From positions 496,001 through 560,000 of the forward strand of contig NZ_WTYI01000001.1 in assembly GCF_009827445.1 (NCBI RefSeq): DNA of 64,000 bases, read 5' to 3'. The notes below the pieces were generated by a model. It saw nothing but the letters and a program-made list of their open reading frames with translations, was not told where the DNA came from and made no database searches. This DNA is from Qipengyuania aquimaris. GTDB taxonomy: Bacteria; Pseudomonadota; Alphaproteobacteria; Sphingomonadales; Sphingomonadaceae. The position numbers were made by a program, and so were the translations under genes. Positions 24,964-33,820 of the stretch are shown in pieces (positions within the stretch are counted from its first letter, which is position 1; every line of letters starts with the position of its first letter).

Positions 24964-25625
24964 CTTCGGAAAATTTCAAATTGATAAGCGGCACTAATGT
25001 GCGGCTCTTGCGGTCCGCGCCGAACATCGTTCTGGGTTATTTGGTTTTCCTGACTGTGCCGTACGTCTATTTGGACGTTTATGCCTACGATAACGATGCG
25101 GCGTATTGGTTATTGGGATTAATCACCTGGGGCGCCACCTACATTCTTTTCCTCAAACTGATGAAGGTTGGAGGTTACCTCGAAAATGGACAAGGTGGAG
25201 GGCTCGGCACCTACTTCGTCCTCGGACTCGGCATAGGGATTTTGGTGGTCTTGGGATTAATCGGGTTTGCTTTCCCTGGCCTTTATCTTCTTATGCGTTG
25301 GTTGCCCGCATACTCGAGGGCGATTGCGACGAACGACGGTGTGAACTCGTCCATGTGGTGGAGCTGGCGCCAGACCGAAAAGTTCCAATGGGTTCTGGGC
25401 CGCGCGATGATTGGGCCCCTGTTTTGCTACGCTGCAGCGATCGCAGTAATTATTCACTATCAGTTCGTCTATTACCCCGAAGGCGAAAGATCGATACCAT
25501 ACGAACTTTTCTCCAGCGTTTTTACGAACTTCTTGATCAATCTAGCGACAGTCTGGCTGACCATCCTTGGTATCTCGGCCTACGACCTTGTCAGCGACGA
25601 GCAGTCAGCTGGATTGCAAAGTTGA
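24960..25625 (+). CDS. Hypothetical multi-pass membrane protein
   Basis: 221 residues, start ATG overlapping the dprA stop (ATGA). Hydrophobic segments lie around 20-40, 48-66, 80-110, 145-165 and 190-210, so about five helices. A conserved-looking SSMWWSWRQTEKFQWVLG lies between helices 3 and 4. I do not recognise the family. Base use is visibly more AT-rich (ttt, aat, tat codons) than the surrounding genes, which hints at recent gain, although the coupling to dprA looks well established. Confidence 0.7.
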   Translation: MTSENFKLISGTNVRLLRSAPNIVLGYLVFLTVPYVYLDVYAYDNDAAYWLLGLITWGATYILFLKLMKVGGYLENGQGGGLGTYFVLGLGIGILVVLGLIGFAFPGLYLLMRWLPAYSRAIATNDGVNSSMWWSWRQTEKFQWVLGRAMIGPLFCYAAAIAVIIHYQFVYYPEGERSIPYELFSSVFTNFLINLATVWLTILGISAYDLVSDEQSAGLQS

Positions 25626-25635
25626 AAAAGGTCGC

Positions 25636-25663
25636 TTGACGACCCGCGAACCGAACTGAAAAT
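25636..25663 (+). promoter_or_regulatory. Putative topA promoter
   Basis: TTGACG (25636-25641), 16 bases, GAAAAT (25658-25663). The topA ATG is at 25709. Weak -10; judged by position. Confidence 0.3.
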
Positions 25664-25708
25664 CGCGCGTACATACACGTACACACGTAAGGGACCGTTT
25701 TTACCCCC

Positions 25709-28255
25709 ATGCAACTGGTTATTGTTGAGTCGCCCGCAAAGGCGAAAACCATCGAGAAATACCTTGGCAAGGACTTCAAGGTCCTCGCTTCATACGGCCA
25801 TGTCCGCGACCTGCCGCCCAAGGATGGCAGCGTTCGTCCGGACGAGGATTTTGCGATGGACTGGGAGCTCTATCGCGACAAGCAGAAGCGCTTCAAGGAA
25901 ATCAGCGATGCTGCCAAGCAGGCCGACCGCCTAGTCCTCGCGACCGACCCTGATCGCGAAGGGGAAGCCATCAGCTGGCACGTCCGCGAATTGCTGGCCA
26001 AGCGAAAGGCGCTGCCGGAGAAGGTCGACCGCGTTACCTTCAACGCCATCACCAAACAGGCCGTCACCGATGCGATGAAGGCCCCGCGAGAGCTCGACCA
26101 GCCGTTGATCGACGCATATCTTGCGCGCCGCGCGCTCGACTATCTCTACGGCTTCACGCTCAGCCCGGTACTGTGGCGCCGCCTTCCCGGTGCAAAGAGC
26201 GCCGGTCGTGTCCAGTCGGTCGCGCTGCGCATCATCGTCGATCGCGAGATCGAGATCGAGCATTTCAAGGCCGACGAATACTGGTCGATCATCGCCAAGC
26301 TGGAACAGGACGGGACGGAATTCGACGCGCGCCTGGTCAAGTTCGACGGCAAGAAGCTCGACAAGCTGACGCTCGGCGATGAAGGCAGCGCCAAGGCCGC
26401 GCAAAAGGCGGTCGAGGATGCGCGCTTCACCATCGAAGACATCGAAACCAAGCCGCTCAAGCGCAATCCGGCCCCGCCTTTTACCACCTCGACCCTGCAA
26501 CAGGAAGCTGCGCGCAAGCTGGGCTTTTCGGCCAGCCACACCATGCGGCTTGCCCAGTCGCTCTACGAGGCGGGTGCGATCACCTACATGCGTACCGACG
26601 GCGTGCAGATGGACGGCAGCGCGATCGACGCCTGCCGCAAGGCCATCGCCGATCGCTACGATGCTTATTACATCCCCGACAAGCCGCGGTTCTATTCAAG
26701 CAAGGCCAAGAATGCGCAGGAAGCCCACGAGGCTATCCGCCCGACCGACTTTAAGCGTGACCGGGCAGGCTCCGGCGACGAGGGCAAGCTTTACGACCTG
26801 ATTTTCAAGCGCGCGATGGCCAGTCAGATGGCCGCCGCCCAGCTCGAACGGACGACCGTGACGCTGCGTGACGGGACCGGCCAGCACGAGTTGCGCGCGA
26901 CCGGCCAGGTCGTGAAATTCCCCGGCTTCTTCGCCGTCTATCAGGAAGGTCGCGACGACAGTGGGGACGATGACGAGGACGGCCTGCTGCCGAACATGAG
27001 CAAGGGCGATGCCCCTGCGAAGAAGGCAGTCGAAGCGAACCAGCACTTCACCCAGCCGCCGCCGCGCTATTCGGAAGCGAGCCTGGTCAAGAAGCTGGAA
27101 GAGCTCGGCATCGGCCGCCCATCGACCTATGCCAGCACGATCCAGACGCTGCGCGACCGCAACTATGTCCGCATGGAGAAAAACCGTTTCTTTGCAGAGG
27201 AATCGGGCCGCCTCCTGACAGCATTTCTCGAACGGTTTTTTGAACGCTACGTGGCCTTCGAATTCACCGCCGGCATGGAAGACGAGCTGGACGAAGTTTC
27301 GGCTGGTGAAGAGGAATGGAAGGCCTTGCTGGCCGAGTTCTGGAAGGACTTCAAACCCAAGACCGAAGAGATCATGGAGAAGAAGCCTTCGGAAGTGACC
27401 GAGGTGCTCGACGATTTCCTGTCCGACTATCTTTTCCCCGAGCGCGCCGACGGCAAGGACCCGCGCCATTGCCCGCTATGCGAGACGGAAGGCCGCGAAG
27501 GCGGTCGCCTGGCGCTGCGCGGTGGTCGCTTCGGTGCTTTCGTTGCCTGCGCCAATTACCCCGAGTGCAAGTTCACCCGCCAGTTCGCCAAGCCCGGCAG
27601 CGAGGGTGACGACGGGGCCAATGACGGAGTCATGGGCGAAGACCCGGAAACGGGCCTTCCGGTAGAGCGCAAGACCGGCCGCTTCGGCCCCTACGTCCAG
27701 CTGGGCGAGGGCAAGGACGCGAAACGCGCGAGCATTCCCAAGGATCTCGACGATTTCGATCTGGAATGGGCACTCAAGCTTCTGAGCCTTCCGCGCATTG
27801 TCGGTGCGCATCCGGAAACCGGCAAGGAAATCGAGGCTGCGATAGGGCGCTACGGCCCGTACCTGCGGCATGACGGCAAGTACGGAAAGCTGCAGAACAC
27901 GCGCGAAGTGTTCGAAGTCGGCATGAACCGCGCCGTCGACATCCTTGCCCAGGCCGCCAACCGCAAGGGCGGCGGACGCGGCAAGGCCGAACCGATCAAG
28001 ACGCTGGGCGAACATCCCACCAGCGGCGGCGAGTTGAAGGTCATGCCGGGCCGCTATGGGCCCTATGTCACCGACGGCACGACCAACGCCACGATCCCCA
28101 AGGACATGAAGCCCGAAGATGTGACCGAAGCGCAGGCCATCGAACTGATCGACGCACGCGCCGCCAAGGGTCCGGCCAAGAAAAAACGCAAGGCCCCGGC
28201 CAAGAAAAAGGCGGCGCCGAAGAAGAAGGCAGCGGCGAAGAAGAAGGCCGACTGA
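25709..28255 (+). CDS. topA: DNA topoisomerase I
   Basis: 848 residues. Toprim start MQLVIVESPAKAKTIEKYLG, ATDPDREGEAISWH acidic motif, then the catalytic tyrosine (Tyr293) in GAITYMRTDGVQM. A zinc-finger type C4 motif follows (CPLCETEG ... CANYPECKF) with two further topoisomerase C-terminal repeats (TGRFGPYVQLGEG, IGRYGPYLRHDG and GRYGPYVTDGTT). The tail is rich in Lys/Ala and Pro, as in alphaproteobacteria. It relaxes negative supercoils in the nucleoid. The stop overlaps a short basic ORF (TGATG). Confidence 0.97.
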   Translation: MQLVIVESPAKAKTIEKYLGKDFKVLASYGHVRDLPPKDGSVRPDEDFAMDWELYRDKQKRFKEISDAAKQADRLVLATDPDREGEAISWHVRELLAKRKALPEKVDRVTFNAITKQAVTDAMKAPRELDQPLIDAYLARRALDYLYGFTLSPVLWRRLPGAKSAGRVQSVALRIIVDREIEIEHFKADEYWSIIAKLEQDGTEFDARLVKFDGKKLDKLTLGDEGSAKAAQKAVEDARFTIEDIETKPLKRNPAPPFTTSTLQQEAARKLGFSASHTMRLAQSLYEAGAITYMRTDGVQMDGSAIDACRKAIADRYDAYYIPDKPRFYSSKAKNAQEAHEAIRPTDFKRDRAGSGDEGKLYDLIFKRAMASQMAAAQLERTTVTLRDGTGQHELRATGQVVKFPGFFAVYQEGRDDSGDDDEDGLLPNMSKGDAPAKKAVEANQHFTQPPPRYSEASLVKKLEELGIGRPSTYASTIQTLRDRNYVRMEKNRFFAEESGRLLTAFLERFFERYVAFEFTAGMEDELDEVSAGEEEWKALLAEFWKDFKPKTEEIMEKKPSEVTEVLDDFLSDYLFPERADGKDPRHCPLCETEGREGGRLALRGGRFGAFVACANYPECKFTRQFAKPGSEGDDGANDGVMGEDPETGLPVERKTGRFGPYVQLGEGKDAKRASIPKDLDDFDLEWALKLLSLPRIVGAHPETGKEIEAAIGRYGPYLRHDGKYGKLQNTREVFEVGMNRAVDILAQAANRKGGGRGKAEPIKTLGEHPTSGGELKVMPGRYGPYVTDGTTNATIPKDMKPEDVTEAQAIELIDARAAKGPAKKKRKAPAKKKAAPKKKAAAKKKAD

Positions 28256-28437
28256 TGGGCAAGGAACGCTTCGAGCGTCACAAGCAACCTTGGACTGGCG
28301 AGGAGGCGGGTCAACTCCGCACCCTCGCTGCCAAGGGGCAGGGGCTGAAGCAGATCGCAAAGGCTCTGGGACGCAGCGAGGAATCCACCAAGGACTTTGC
28401 GAAGAAGAACAAGATCAAGGTCGCGAAAAAGCGCTGA
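28255..28437 (+). CDS. Small basic HTH-like protein coupled to topA
   Basis: 60 residues; ATG overlaps the topA stop by one base. The pattern PWTGEEAGQLRTLAAKGQGL followed by QIAKALGRSEES and a basic end resembles a Myb/SANT-like or GcrA-like three-helix DNA-binding unit (W, acidic pair, then Q-I-A and L-G-R-S). It is too short to assign and may bind DNA or TopA itself. A convergent gene starts 10 bases after its stop. Confidence 0.6.
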   Translation: MGKERFERHKQPWTGEEAGQLRTLAAKGQGLKQIAKALGRSEESTKDFAKKNKIKVAKKR

Positions 28438-28447
28438 CGGCCCTCGA

Positions 28448-29701
28448 CTAGAGCCGGAGATATCCGACTACGAGACTGGCCGCCAAGGCGACCATGCTTG
28501 TCCCCAGCGCCCATGCTGCAGGGCGGGCTTCGCGCTTGCCGTACACCAGCGTCACGCCCAGCTTCACTGACATGTTGGCAAGGATGGTCCCGGCGATTGC
28601 AAGCGCGGCCAGCTGGGGGGCGATCGTCCCGGGTTCGAGGCCGCCTGCAGTCACGATTGCCGCGTCCACGTCCATGCTGCCCATGAGCAACAGCAAGATC
28701 GCTATCCCCTGTTCGCCGAACTCCTCCTGCGCCCATCGCGCTGCAACGGCGGCAACAGCAACGAAGGTGACGAACGTCAGGGCAGGCAGCAATGCAATCG
28801 GATTACCGGGCGGTGCCGGTCCGGTCGTGGACGGAGCATTGCGGTAAAGACGCCAAGCCACGGCAAAGCCGACCAGCAACGCAGGTGCGACCACGATCAC
28901 GAAATGCGGGAGCAGGCTTGTTGCAAGGACCCCGACAAGCACGATCACACGCAGATACATCACTGCACTGGCAAGGGCGATACCGGCGTTTTCGGCCCCG
29001 CCGCCAGAGCCTGCGCCGATCTTCTGCGAAAACGAGTGGGTGACTGCGGTCGAGCTGTAAAGACCGCCGATCACCGCAGTGGCGATCGTGCCGCGGCGTG
29101 CCCCGAACAGGCGGTTCGCCACGTAACCGGCAAAGGAAAAGCCCGTGACGATGATGACCACCAGCCACAGATTGCGCGGCTCCCACGCGTCATAGGGACC
29201 GAAGCGACCGTCCGGCAGGAACGGAAACACCGCAAGGGCGATGACGGCATAGCGCGCGAAGGCCTTGATATCGTCTTCATCGAGTAGTCCGACCCAGCGA
29301 TGCACGTCGTTCCTCAGCGCGAGGAGCAGGGTGACGAGGGCGCCGCCTGCCACCGCTAGTGCGCCTTGGCCGATACCGGCAAGAAACCCGAGGCCAAGCG
29401 TGACCATGGCCGCGACTGCAGACGTAGCATCGGGCTTGCCGTTGTCCAGCACCGAACGCGAATATCCGATGGCAATAACGGCCGCAGCACCCGCAAGCAG
29501 TACGCCCGCGGCGATTTCATATCCGATGGCAGACAGAATTCCCGAAAGCCCTGCGGCGAGCGCAAGCAGGGTGAAGGTACGGATACCGGCAACCCTGTGC
29601 CCGTCCTGCGCTTCACGCAGTTTCCATCCGCGCTCCAGCCCGATCATCAACCCGACGGCGATCGCTGCGCCGAGATGCGGGAGGATGTCGAGCCAGTTCA
29701 T
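28448..29701 (-). CDS. MgtC/DUF4010 family membrane protein
   Basis: 417 residues with about 12 hydrophobic segments. An N-terminal MgtC/SapB-like start (LGAAIAVGLMIGLERGWKLR, later GIRTFTLLALAAG) is followed by a longer DUF4010-type domain, with SSTAVTHSFSQKI and MGSMDVDAAIVTAGGL. Such proteins are inner-membrane proteins of uncertain role, sometimes linked to magnesium or pH homeostasis. It is the last gene of a minus-strand run after era, rnc and lepB, 12 bases from the era stop. Confidence 0.85.
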   Translation of the reverse strand: MNWLDILPHLGAAIAVGLMIGLERGWKLREAQDGHRVAGIRTFTLLALAAGLSGILSAIGYEIAAGVLLAGAAAVIAIGYSRSVLDNGKPDATSAVAAMVTLGLGFLAGIGQGALAVAGGALVTLLLALRNDVHRWVGLLDEDDIKAFARYAVIALAVFPFLPDGRFGPYDAWEPRNLWLVVIIVTGFSFAGYVANRLFGARRGTIATAVIGGLYSSTAVTHSFSQKIGAGSGGGAENAGIALASAVMYLRVIVLVGVLATSLLPHFVIVVAPALLVGFAVAWRLYRNAPSTTGPAPPGNPIALLPALTFVTFVAVAAVAARWAQEEFGEQGIAILLLLMGSMDVDAAIVTAGGLEPGTIAPQLAALAIAGTILANMSVKLGVTLVYGKREARPAAWALGTSMVALAASLVVGYLRL

Positions 29702-29713
29702 CCGGAAAGCATC

Positions 29714-30619
29714 CTAGCGGGTCCAGTCGAGGCCCATTTCCTCAAACATTTCCTTGTCCTCGCTCCAGCGTTCATCGGTCTTTACGTGCAGGAAGAGATG
29801 GACCTTCTGCCCGAGCAATTCGGAAAGCTCTTCGCGCGCGGCCTGGCCGATAGCCTTGATGCGGCTGCCTCCCTTGCCGAGAACGATGGCCCGCTGGTTG
29901 TCGCGCATGACCACGATCTGCTGGTGGATCTCCACGCTGCCATCAGGCCGTTGGATGTATTTCTCCGGGCGAACGGCGCTGTCGTAGGGGAGCTCCTCGT
30001 GCAGCTGCTGGTATAACTGTTCGCGCGTGATCTCGGTGGCGAGCATCCGCTCGCTGGCGTCGCTGACCTGGTCCTCAGGATAATGCCACGGGCCTTCGGG
30101 CATCATATCGGCTAGCGCTGCCTTCATTTCAGGCACGCCGTCGCCTGTAAGGGCGGAAACGAAGTAGACCGTCTCGAATTTGACCTTTTCGTTCAGCTCC
30201 TGAGCCAGTGCAAGTAGCGGCTCCTTCTTCGCGCGGTCGACCTTGTTCAGGACGAGGATCTTGCGCTCCGGACGCGATGCGATCTGCTCGATCAGCGGGT
30301 CGAGTTCATGGCGGCGCTGCTTGATCGGATCGACCAGCAGCAGGATCGCATCGGCGGCTTCCGCGCCTTCCCAGGCGGCGTTGACCATCGCGCGGTCGAG
30401 GCGGCGCTTGGGCGCGAAGATACCGGGCGTATCGACGAGGATCATCTGTGTCTCGTCGTGCAGGGCAATGCCCATCATTCGCGCACGCGTTGTCTGCGCC
30501 TTTGCACTGGTGATGGCGACCTTTTGCCCAACAAGCTGGTTCACGAGGGTCGATTTGCCCGCATTTGGGGCGCCGATCACGGCGACGACGCCGCAGCGGG
30601 TCTGGCTGGTCTCGCTCAC
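29714..30619 (-). CDS. era: GTPase Era
   Basis: 301 residues. G1 GAPNAGKSTLVNQLVG, switch II DTPGIFAPKR, G4 NKVD, then a type II KH domain (AIVLGKGGSRIKAIGQAARE with VHLFLHVK) that binds 16S rRNA. It is needed for 30S maturation. Start ATG lies in a four-base overlap (ATGA) with the rnc stop; the operon order lepB-rnc-era is common in alphaproteobacteria. Confidence 0.97.
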   Translation of the reverse strand: MSETSQTRCGVVAVIGAPNAGKSTLVNQLVGQKVAITSAKAQTTRARMMGIALHDETQMILVDTPGIFAPKRRLDRAMVNAAWEGAEAADAILLLVDPIKQRRHELDPLIEQIASRPERKILVLNKVDRAKKEPLLALAQELNEKVKFETVYFVSALTGDGVPEMKAALADMMPEGPWHYPEDQVSDASERMLATEITREQLYQQLHEELPYDSAVRPEKYIQRPDGSVEIHQQIVVMRDNQRAIVLGKGGSRIKAIGQAAREELSELLGQKVHLFLHVKTDERWSEDKEMFEEMGLDWTR

Positions 30620-31287
30620 GCGTATTTCTCCATGAATGCTTTTGCGGCGGCCTTCTCGGCTTCGCCCTTGCTGCCGGCGGTCGCTTCCGCTTCGCCGACC
30701 TTGTGTACCTTTACGCGCACAGTGAACTTGGCAGCGTGATCGGGGCCCGACCTGTCGATGACCTCATACTCCGGCGGCTTGCGGCGACACCCTGCAGCCC
30801 ATTCCTGCAGGGCGCTCTTGGGATGTTTGCTTTCACCGGCACCGCTTTCGAGGGCCGGACGCCACAGAAGGTGGACGAGCTTGCGAGCCTCTTCGAACCC
30901 GTTGTCGATGAACTGCGCACCAAGCAGCGATTCCATCACATCGCCGAGGATATTGTCGCTGTCCCTGCCGCCGTCCGCACGCGCCTGTTTGGAAATGCGG
31001 ATGTGGTCCGACAGGCCGATGCCGCGCGCAACGGTGGCGCACATTTCGCGGCTGACGATTGCGTTGAGGCGCTGGGCCAGCTTGCCTTCGGGCGCCTCGC
31101 TCTGTTCGAACAACCAGTGCGCGATGGACAGGCCAAGGACACGGTCACCGAGGAATTCCAGACGTTCGTAATCCCGCTTTTCGCCCATGCTGCCGTGGGT
31201 CAGCGCGGCACGCCACAAGGCATCGTCATTGACCGAAAAGCCGGTCTTCTCGAGCCATACGCGTGCACCGGGGTCGAGACCGCTCAA
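30616..31287 (-). CDS. rnc: Ribonuclease III
   Basis: 223 residues from TTG 31287. This start is preferred because GGAGAAGG lies four bases upstream and the TTG overlaps the lepB stop (TTGA), matching the ATGA/GTGA couplings of this genome; the alternative ATGs at 31347 and 31371 lie inside lepB. The double-strand RNA endonuclease motif is YERLEFLGDRVLGL, with MESLLGAQFIDNG completing the metal site, and a C-terminal dsRNA-binding domain (PKSALQEWAAGCRRKPPEYE). It processes rRNA and mRNA precursors. Confidence 0.92.
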   Translation of the reverse strand: MSGLDPGARVWLEKTGFSVNDDALWRAALTHGSMGEKRDYERLEFLGDRVLGLSIAHWLFEQSEAPEGKLAQRLNAIVSREMCATVARGIGLSDHIRISKQARADGGRDSDNILGDVMESLLGAQFIDNGFEEARKLVHLLWRPALESGAGESKHPKSALQEWAAGCRRKPPEYEVIDRSGPDHAAKFTVRVKVHKVGEAEATAGSKGEAEKAAAKAFMEKYA

Positions 31288-32183
31288 ATGCCTTCTCCAA
31301 TCCGGTCCCAGCGTGCTGCCGTGAACCACGTCCAGGGCAAAAGCCATTCGGCGCTGCCATCGGTCGACCACAAGACCATTCCGGCGCGCCCGACGAGCAG
31401 TTCCTCGTCGATGATGCCGACGCCCTGGCCGCCAACGGCAGGGTAACGGCTATCGAGCGAATTGTCGCGATTATCGCCCATGACGAATATCTTGCCCGCT
31501 GGCACGACGAAGGGCGCAGTGTTGTCGGGATCGATCATGACCGGGCGGCCATTGCCATCGACCATCAGTTGGCCATTGGCATCGCTCAGCGGGCGGCCGC
31601 CGACATTGCCGAAATCGATGGTCATGTAACTCTTGCCCGAGGGCAGCGTTTCGCGGAACTGGCGATAGCGGCACAGATTGTCGACGACCACGCCGCCATC
31701 TGCGCGACAAGCGGTGTTCGAGCTCATCGGAATCTCGGCATAGCCTGCCTCTTCGCGCTGGACCGGTTGTCCGTTGAGCACCAGCTGACCGTCACGAACC
31801 GCAATCGTATCGCCGGGCAGTCCTATCGCGCGCTTTACGTAGTCGGTCCGGTCGACGGGGTGTTTGAAGATCACGACGTCGCCCCGCTCGGGCATGCTGC
31901 CGAATATACGGTCCTTGGGACCGGGCAGGCCAAGCGGCAGCGAATTTTCGTTATATCCGTACGGCCATTTGGCGGCGACCAGGTAATCGCCGATCCTCAG
32001 GCCCGGAAGCATGCTTTCGGACGGAATCGTGAAGAAGCTGGCGATTAGCGTGCGGAACAGAAGGACAGCAAGGACCAGCTTAAGGCAGAATTTAAGGAAG
32101 CTGCCCCAGCTTTCCTCGTCCTTTTTCGTGTCGGTCACATTCGTATCCGCGCGGGTTTCGCTCTTTGCGGGGTTCTCAATCAT
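31284..32183 (-). CDS. lepB: Signal peptidase I
   Basis: 299 residues from ATG 32183; an open frame to 32243 crosses into the pgi start and is rejected. One membrane segment near 30-50, nucleophile serine in FTIPSESMLPGL, general-base lysine in DYVKRAIGLPGD and GKIFVMGDNRDNSLDSRY near the end. It cleaves Sec and Tat signal peptides at the outer face of the inner membrane. First gene of lepB-rnc-era; it is divergent from pgi across 53 bases. Confidence 0.97.
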   Translation of the reverse strand: MIENPAKSETRADTNVTDTKKDEESWGSFLKFCLKLVLAVLLFRTLIASFFTIPSESMLPGLRIGDYLVAAKWPYGYNENSLPLGLPGPKDRIFGSMPERGDVVIFKHPVDRTDYVKRAIGLPGDTIAVRDGQLVLNGQPVQREEAGYAEIPMSSNTACRADGGVVVDNLCRYRQFRETLPSGKSYMTIDFGNVGGRPLSDANGQLMVDGNGRPVMIDPDNTAPFVVPAGKIFVMGDNRDNSLDSRYPAVGGQGVGIIDEELLVGRAGMVLWSTDGSAEWLLPWTWFTAARWDRIGEGI

Positions 32184-32236
32184 CGCGGCATTCCCTAGTC
32201 GCACTAACACCGTCACGAAAGGACTTTTGCCAAGCC

Positions 32237-33820
32237 ATGCCAAAGACTGCCGCCGACCTATGGGACGAACTGCGTGACCTGCCCCAGCCGACCCTGCTCG
32301 AACTCTTCAGCGCGGTGCGCGACGGAGGCGAGGGGGCAGACGAGCCGGGCGGTGCAGAGCGTGTTGCCATGCTGTCCGAGCGGCTGGAACTGGCAGCGGA
32401 TCGACCGGAAGACCCGATGGCACCGGGCGGCATCCTGTTCGACTGGTCCAAGACCCATCTCGACCGGGCCGTGCTCGACCGGTTCGAGGCGCTTGCCGAT
32501 ACGATGGATTTCACTGGCCAGCGCGAAAAACTGTTCGCCGGCGAAGTGGTCAATCCGACTGAAGGCCGCGCGGCAGACCACTCCACCCTGCGCGGTGTCG
32601 GCGACCCGGCGAAGGTCGAAGAAGCGGCTGCCCTCATCGACCGGATGGGCATGCTGGTCGAGGCCATCCACCAGGGCGCTTTTGGCGAAATCGCCCATCT
32701 CATCCATATCGGTATCGGGGGAAGTGCCCTTGGCCCGGCGCTGGGCGTCGATGCCCTCAGCCGCGACCTGTCGCTGTGCGATGTGCATGTTGTCTCGAAC
32801 ATCGACGGCGTCGCGCTGGAAGCGGCTTTCGCGAAATGCGATCCCGCCAAGACGCTGATCGCTGTCGCCAGCAAGACCTTCACCACGATCGAGACGATGA
32901 CCAATGCGCAAAGTGCGCTGAAATGGCTTTCGGACAATGGCGTATCCGATCCGTCGGGCAGGGTGATCGCGCTAACAGCGAACCCCGAAGGTGCCGTGGA
33001 ATGGGGCGTCGACGAGACGCGCATCCTGCCGTTCCAGGAGAGCGTCGGCGGGCGCTATTCGATCTGGTCGTCGATCGGTTTCCCCATCGCGCTGGCGGTG
33101 GGCATGGACGATTTTCGCGAGATGCTGGCAGGCGCTGCGGCAGTCGATGCGCATTTCCGCGATACCGACGGGCGCGAAAACCTCGTGCTGCGGGCTGCTT
33201 TCGCGGATCTCTATTACACGCGCGTTCGCGGATGCCAGACGCGGGCGGTCTTCGCCTATGACGAGCGGCTTGGCCTGTTTCCCGACTATCTCCAGCAGCT
33301 GGAAATGGAGAGCAACGGCAAGCGCGTTACCGCAGACATGCAGCCCGTCGACGGCCCGACCGCGCCAATCACATGGGGCGGGGTTGGCACCGATGCGCAG
33401 CACGCGGTCTTCCAATTGCTCCACCAGGGCACCCATCTCATCCCGGTGGACTTCATTGCCAGTGCGGCACCCGGAGACGATCTCGATCCGGCGCACCACC
33501 GCATCCTGTTGATGAATTGCTTCGCGCAAGGTGCCGCCTTGATGGCAGGCAAAAAGGGCGAAGATCCGGCGCGCAATTATCCCGGCGACCGGCCGAGCGC
33601 GACGATCCTGTGCGACGATCTGGATGCCGCAACGCTCGGCGCCCTGATCGCATTTCACGAGCACCGTGCCTTCGCCAGCGCCGTCCTCATGGGCATCAAT
33701 CCCTTCGACCAGTTCGGCGTGGAACTCGGCAAGCAAATGGCCAAGGCGATCGAGCAAGGCGGCGAAGAGTTCGACGCCAGCACCGAAGCCCTGCTCCAAG
33801 CGGCAGGCCTCGCCGAGTGA
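32237..33820 (+). CDS. pgi: Glucose-6-phosphate isomerase
   Basis: 527 residues from ATG 32237 with a GAAAGGAC upstream; the longer frame to 32165 overlaps lepB. Seen: HIGIGGSALGPALGVDAL phosphate loop, SKTFTTIETMTNA, VGGRYSIWSSIGFPIALAVG, and the C-terminal DQFGVELGKQMAK. It interconverts glucose 6-phosphate and fructose 6-phosphate in the cytoplasm, feeding trehalose, Entner-Doudoroff and gluconeogenic fluxes. The GTGA overlap at the end couples it to the exchanger. Confidence 0.97.
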   Translation: MPKTAADLWDELRDLPQPTLLELFSAVRDGGEGADEPGGAERVAMLSERLELAADRPEDPMAPGGILFDWSKTHLDRAVLDRFEALADTMDFTGQREKLFAGEVVNPTEGRAADHSTLRGVGDPAKVEEAAALIDRMGMLVEAIHQGAFGEIAHLIHIGIGGSALGPALGVDALSRDLSLCDVHVVSNIDGVALEAAFAKCDPAKTLIAVASKTFTTIETMTNAQSALKWLSDNGVSDPSGRVIALTANPEGAVEWGVDETRILPFQESVGGRYSIWSSIGFPIALAVGMDDFREMLAGAAAVDAHFRDTDGRENLVLRAAFADLYYTRVRGCQTRAVFAYDERLGLFPDYLQQLEMESNGKRVTADMQPVDGPTAPITWGGVGTDAQHAVFQLLHQGTHLIPVDFIASAAPGDDLDPAHHRILLMNCFAQGAALMAGKKGEDPARNYPGDRPSATILCDDLDAATLGALIAFHEHRAFASAVLMGINPFDQFGVELGKQMAKAIEQGGEEFDASTEALLQAAGLAE

